From NCBI RefSeq assembly GCF_000212735.1, contig NC_015510.1:3312315-3376314 (forward strand): 64,000 bases of DNA, in the 5' to 3' direction. The translations under genes were made by a program, and so were the position numbers. Origin of the DNA: Haliscomenobacter hydrossis DSM 1100. GTDB taxonomy: Bacteria; Bacteroidota; Bacteroidia; Chitinophagales; Saprospiraceae. This document shows positions 60,455-64,000 of this stretch, piece after piece. The notes beneath the pieces were generated by a model. That model saw only the letters and a program-made list of their open reading frames with translations. It was not told where the DNA came from and did no database searches. Each line of letters opens with the position of its first letter. Within the stretch, counting starts at the first letter, position 1.

Positions 60455-62866
60455 ATGAGAACAACTATCTTACTGCTGGCTTTCGTTATCGCGTTGATCC
60501 AACAAGGCTACAGTCAGTCCATAAGGCAGGTATTAAAGGTTGCCGACAGTACGTATGCGCAAAAGGATTTTTACGTTGCCTTCATCGCCTACCAGGATGC
60601 ATTAAAGTTCGATACCAATCGCACCGATATTCGTTTCAAAATTGCTGAATCGGCCCGGCAGTTCAACTCCTATCGGATTGCAGCTCAAAATTATGTCAAG
60701 GTTTTGGGCAGTCCGGATAAAGCCCAATACCCGGAAGCACGCTTGCGCATGGCCGAAATGCTGCATAAATTGGGAGAATACAAAAGTGCGCTATCCTCTT
60801 ATCAGGAATACCTCCAAGCAAACCCGCAGGCACCACAGGAATTTGCCCAGATGGCCAGAAAAGGGATTGCGGATTGTGATTTTGCAGTCAAAACCCTGGC
60901 CAATACGGCACAACAAGTACGCAGTCCACTTGCTTATTCTCCACCGGTTACCCTGGGAGACAAAATCAATAGCCCCTATACAGATTATGGCGCTTTTTTC
61001 CGCAAGGACACCTTGTACCATACTGCTTATGAGTTCGCTGAACCAAAAGACAAGAATACGCTGTTCAACAAAGTAGTGCGTTCCTATCAGGGCACCCCAA
61101 AAGAGTTGCTCCCGGCTTCATTCAATGCCCCTGGCAAACATACCGCATATTCCGTTTTTACACCGGATGACAAGGGCGTGTATTTTTGCAATTGTGACCA
61201 AATCAATGCCTTTGATTTGCGTTGTGACATTTATTATCGGGATTTGACGATGCCGGAAAAAGCGCCCATTAAACTGGGAATCAATCTCCCTCAATATACT
61301 TCTACCTCCCCTGCTTTAGGTAAAAACACCCAAGGGCGACCAGTTTTGTATTTTGTATCTAACCGTACCGGAGGCAAAGGTAAATTAGACATTTGGATGG
61401 GGCCCATTCAAGCTGATGGCAACGTAACCAGCGCCGAACCAGTAGCGGAACTCAACACTACGGGAAATGACATTACGCCATATTTTCAAGAAATTTCCGG
61501 TAGACCACCCTTGTTCTTTTTCAGTACCGATGGACGTCCTACTTTTGGCGGTTATGACGTTTATGGAACCCGTTTGACCAATAATCGCTGGTTTACCCCA
61601 TTCAATCTGGGTGCTAGTCTCAATACTTCTTACGATGAGATTGGCTACGTCCGGAATCCCCAAGGAGATACAGCGGTTTTTTCCTCCAACCGGATCGGCT
61701 CCATTTTACTGGCCAAAGAACAAGAAGCTTGTTGCCATGATCTTTTTAAGATGGGCGTACCTAAGTTGGTTAATCTTGAAGTCAATACCTTCAAATTAAG
61801 AGATTCTCTTGCTTTAAACGGAACAACAGTCAGCATTTTTGAAGAAGCGCCTGATGGTACCCGCAAAGAAGTATTGAATAAAACGGAGGTAGATACCAAC
61901 TACTACTCTACCATCATCGAAAGGCATAAAAAATACTATATCCGGGCACAAAAAAAGGGGTTCATCACCACGGACTCCCTGATTACTGCAGATTTAGGGG
62001 AAGAGCAAACCACCCTGGTCGTTGACTTATTTTTGCCAAACCTGCGCCTCGATGTCTTCACCCTTTTGGCCGTACAAGAAACGCCACTCAACGGGTGCAC
62101 CGTTACCATTTACGAAAAAAATGCTTCAGGCCAGTATACCCTTTTGGAAACAAAATCTGACCCCAATGGCAATGAATACAACTATCTGGTAGACCTGGGC
62201 AAAACCTATTTGGTTAAAGCCACAAAACTAGGGTTTAATGTTGATTCGCTGGAAGTACCCATGAATGATGAAACGGTCAAACAATTCGGCTATGATGTAA
62301 CCGTAGATTTATTTCTGGCTCAAGTGAAACTAGCGATCAACCTGTTTTTTGATAACGCCAAACCTGGGCCTAATCCCCAAATCACTACTTCTGAAAGTTA
62401 CCTCAATCTGTACAATACCTACATCCAGCAAGAAGAAAAGTTTTTGGGCTTCTCTGGCCAAATCATGCGCTCGTTTTTCCAGAACACGGTGAAGCGAGGC
62501 TACGATAGCTTGGAGTTGGTTTTGCCGGGAATCGTCAAAGATTTGGAAAAAGGCATGTACGTCAAAGTGTACATGGCCGGATTCGCCAGCCCGCTAGGCA
62601 ATGCTGATTACAATAAAAAATTGGGTTACCGCCGGATGGAATCTGTGATCAACTATTTCAAACAGTTTGAAAATGGGGTAATGAAAAAATACATCAGTTC
62701 CGGCCATCTTTCTTTCGATAAGGATGCCGTTGGCGAAGATCAATCCGGTCCCGACATCCCGACTGCATTGGCCAATGTCAAAAATGAAATTTTTGGCATC
62801 AAACCATCGCTGGATCGAAAAGTACAGATCTATCGAATCATCACCGACACGAAGCAACCCAAGTAA
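60455..62866 (+). CDS. TPR / PD40 / OmpA-like envelope protein (PorE-like)
   Basis: 803 residues. Signal about 1-20; TPR-like helices 25-140 (AYQDALKFDTN; LGEYKSALSSYQEYLQANPQ); a WD40/PD40-like propeller about 160-450; carboxypeptidase-regulatory-like beta domains about 460-620; an OmpA-like C-terminal region starting LFFDNAKPGPNPQ with YVKVYMAGFASPLG, but peptidoglycan-binding residues are not clear. It resembles PorE-type proteins that tie the T9SS to peptidoglycan. It lies 64 bp after the PorP-like gene. Confidence 0.85.
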   Translation: MRTTILLLAFVIALIQQGYSQSIRQVLKVADSTYAQKDFYVAFIAYQDALKFDTNRTDIRFKIAESARQFNSYRIAAQNYVKVLGSPDKAQYPEARLRMAEMLHKLGEYKSALSSYQEYLQANPQAPQEFAQMARKGIADCDFAVKTLANTAQQVRSPLAYSPPVTLGDKINSPYTDYGAFFRKDTLYHTAYEFAEPKDKNTLFNKVVRSYQGTPKELLPASFNAPGKHTAYSVFTPDDKGVYFCNCDQINAFDLRCDIYYRDLTMPEKAPIKLGINLPQYTSTSPALGKNTQGRPVLYFVSNRTGGKGKLDIWMGPIQADGNVTSAEPVAELNTTGNDITPYFQEISGRPPLFFFSTDGRPTFGGYDVYGTRLTNNRWFTPFNLGASLNTSYDEIGYVRNPQGDTAVFSSNRIGSILLAKEQEACCHDLFKMGVPKLVNLEVNTFKLRDSLALNGTTVSIFEEAPDGTRKEVLNKTEVDTNYYSTIIERHKKYYIRAQKKGFITTDSLITADLGEEQTTLVVDLFLPNLRLDVFTLLAVQETPLNGCTVTIYEKNASGQYTLLETKSDPNGNEYNYLVDLGKTYLVKATKLGFNVDSLEVPMNDETVKQFGYDVTVDLFLAQVKLAINLFFDNAKPGPNPQITTSESYLNLYNTYIQQEEKFLGFSGQIMRSFFQNTVKRGYDSLELVLPGIVKDLEKGMYVKVYMAGFASPLGNADYNKKLGYRRMESVINYFKQFENGVMKKYISSGHLSFDKDAVGEDQSGPDIPTALANVKNEIFGIKPSLDRKVQIYRIITDTKQPK

Positions 62867-62878
62867 TCCTCACGCCCA

Positions 62879-64000
62879 ATGAAATACCTTATGGACATCA
62901 ACTACACTTTTCGTCATTTCTTCGCGCAGCAGTTCACTTTGTGGCGTTTGCTTTTGTTGCTGCTTTGTGCACCAAGTTTGAGCTATGCGACTCATATCGT
63001 TGGGGGTGAAGTAGGATATCGTTGCCTGGGCAACGACCGCTATGAAATCACTGTCCGTGTTTATCGCGATTGTGCTCCCAGTACCGAGCCTTTTGACCGC
63101 GTAGCCTCGGTAGGGATTTTTGACCGCAATGGGTTATTGCTCCAAGATGTACGCATTAACGCTACCTCGGCTACCCCTCTCGACAATAATCTCGACGCTT
63201 GTATTCAGGCAACGACCAAAGTCTGCGTAGAAACCATGACTTATAAGGCAACGGTAAGCCTGCCATTTCGGGTGGGTGGATATCAAATAGTCTACCAGCG
63301 TTGTTGTCGCAACCGTACCATTTTGAACATCGTCAATCCTTTGGAAACGGGAGCAACCTATGATATCTGGCTGACTGAGGCAGCCATGCGGCGGTGCAAC
63401 AATAGTGCTACTTTCCGGCGTTGGCCAGACATTTATATTTGCAACAACCGCCCGCTGGATTTTGATCACTCTGCAATCGATGTTGACGGGGATTCTCTGG
63501 TCTATCGTTTGTGTACACCCATGCAGGGGGCTACCTTTGCCAAACCTCAACCGCAGCCACCAAACTTTCCGCCCTTTGATACTTTGCTTTGGTTAAAGCC
63601 ACTTTACAATCTGCAAAACATGCTTGGACTTGGAGAGCCGCTCAAGATCAACTCCCAGTCTGGATTGCTGACCGCTCGGCCTGGTTTATTGGGTCAGTTT
63701 GTAATTGGCATTTGTGTTGATGAATACGACCGTACGACCAAAGGTCTTATTTCTTCAACGCGGCGGGATTTTCAGTACAATGTACAAAATTGCGAAAGTG
63801 TAGTCGCTGCTTTTTTTGCGCCAGAAAGCCAGTGTGACTCCTTAAAAGTACAGTTCCGCAATGAGAGCATTGGTGCCAATAACTACTTGTGGCTTTTTGA
63901 TGCACCGCGTACCAATTTATCTTCTACTGAAGTCAATCCACTGTATACTTTTCCCGCCTTTAACGAATACAAAGTTAGCTTGATTGCCGAGCCGGGAACG
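62879..64000 (+). CDS. Large PKD-domain surface protein (gliding/T9SS cargo), C-terminus beyond window
   Basis: Begins at ATG 62879-62881 and stays open to the window edge (374 residues visible). Signal peptide ends near SLSYA; THIVGGEVGYRCLGNDRYEI is the standard start of a Bacteroidota surface protein group, with several Cys pairs (YQRCCRNRT, CIQATTKVCVE). From about 330 a PKD-like fold starts (FFAPESQCDSLKVQFRN, NPLYTFPAFNEYKVSLIAEPG). It should end in a T9SS sorting domain outside the window. Third gene of the cluster, 12 bp after the OmpA-like gene. Confidence 0.88.
   Translation, partial: MKYLMDINYTFRHFFAQQFTLWRLLLLLLCAPSLSYATHIVGGEVGYRCLGNDRYEITVRVYRDCAPSTEPFDRVASVGIFDRNGLLLQDVRINATSATPLDNNLDACIQATTKVCVETMTYKATVSLPFRVGGYQIVYQRCCRNRTILNIVNPLETGATYDIWLTEAAMRRCNNSATFRRWPDIYICNNRPLDFDHSAIDVDGDSLVYRLCTPMQGATFAKPQPQPPNFPPFDTLLWLKPLYNLQNMLGLGEPLKINSQSGLLTARPGLLGQFVIGICVDEYDRTTKGLISSTRRDFQYNVQNCESVVAAFFAPESQCDSLKVQFRNESIGANNYLWLFDAPRTNLSSTEVNPLYTFPAFNEYKVSLIAEPGT

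Overview
The window looks like chromosome of a filamentous or gliding member of the Bacteroidota, most likely the Saprospiria (Haliscomenobacter/Lewinella-like). The evidence is type IX secretion (T9SS) cargo with C-terminal sorting domains, a PorP/SprF-type protein beside a TPR/OmpA-like protein, a carboxypeptidase-regulatory TonB-dependent receptor, DUF4270 and DUF4290 proteins, and several promoters of the Bacteroidota type (TTTG, 17-23 bp, TAnnTTTG). No rRNA, tRNA or CRISPR array was seen. The taxonomic call is inference from gene content.

Layout. 1-2.7 kb: end of a glycosyltransferase, a 49-codon lipoprotein gene, a large palindrome and an insertion sequence with a frameshifted transposase. 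2.7-9.6 kb: RNase G, a 31-residue bS22/mS38-like protein, a TPR protein and an HU protein on the minus strand; then yicC-gmk-apaG and a TlpA-like thioredoxin. 9.6-25.5 kb: a BamA/TamA-like protein, MFS transporter, four-helix-bundle protein, HemW, universal stress protein, desaturase, KAS III, a protease/propeller/barrel fusion, bestrophin, an AAA ATPase and a small GNAT. 25.5-38.4 kb: Na+/solute symporter, a NagA-like deacetylase, ComM, a GxxExxY protein, two T9SS cargo proteins, an RNA ligase/HD-Pnk RNA-repair pair, a ROK kinase and leucyl aminopeptidase. 39-45 kb: TonB receptor, a duplicated-domain T9SS protein and a beta-propeller phytase. 45.1-52.2 kb: a minus-strand group reading GT5-like synthase, DUF4270, glmS, DUF4290, murA, NUDIX; it feeds cell-wall precursor synthesis. 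52.4-57.7 kb: panC, an Uma2-type protein, topoisomerase IV subunit A and a serine/threonine dehydratase-like enzyme. 57.8-64 kb: a beta-helix protein and the PorP / OmpA-like / PKD-type surface-protein cluster, running off the end.

The most unusual content is between the genes. At least fourteen intergenic spaces hold long palindromes, and many of these have arms built from short tandem units (GGGGTTCG; ACCACAGATTCGCACAGAT; CACAAAGGACACAAAGG; GCGGAT). They often begin at, or overlap, a stop codon. Two of them carry one small gene between arms of the same unit: a four-helix-bundle (23S rRNA IVS-type) protein at 13.2 kb and a GxxExxY (PD-(D/E)XK-like) protein at 30.5 kb. Both share the order forward array - gene - forward array - short loop - reverse array. 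Five copies of one family are packed into 30.2-35.8 kb, around T9SS cargo and the RNA-repair genes, with a shared loop sequence. Two other spaces contain palindromes nested inside palindromes. My leading hypothesis is a family of hairpin-forming elements related in architecture to rRNA intervening sequences; this is inference and untested.
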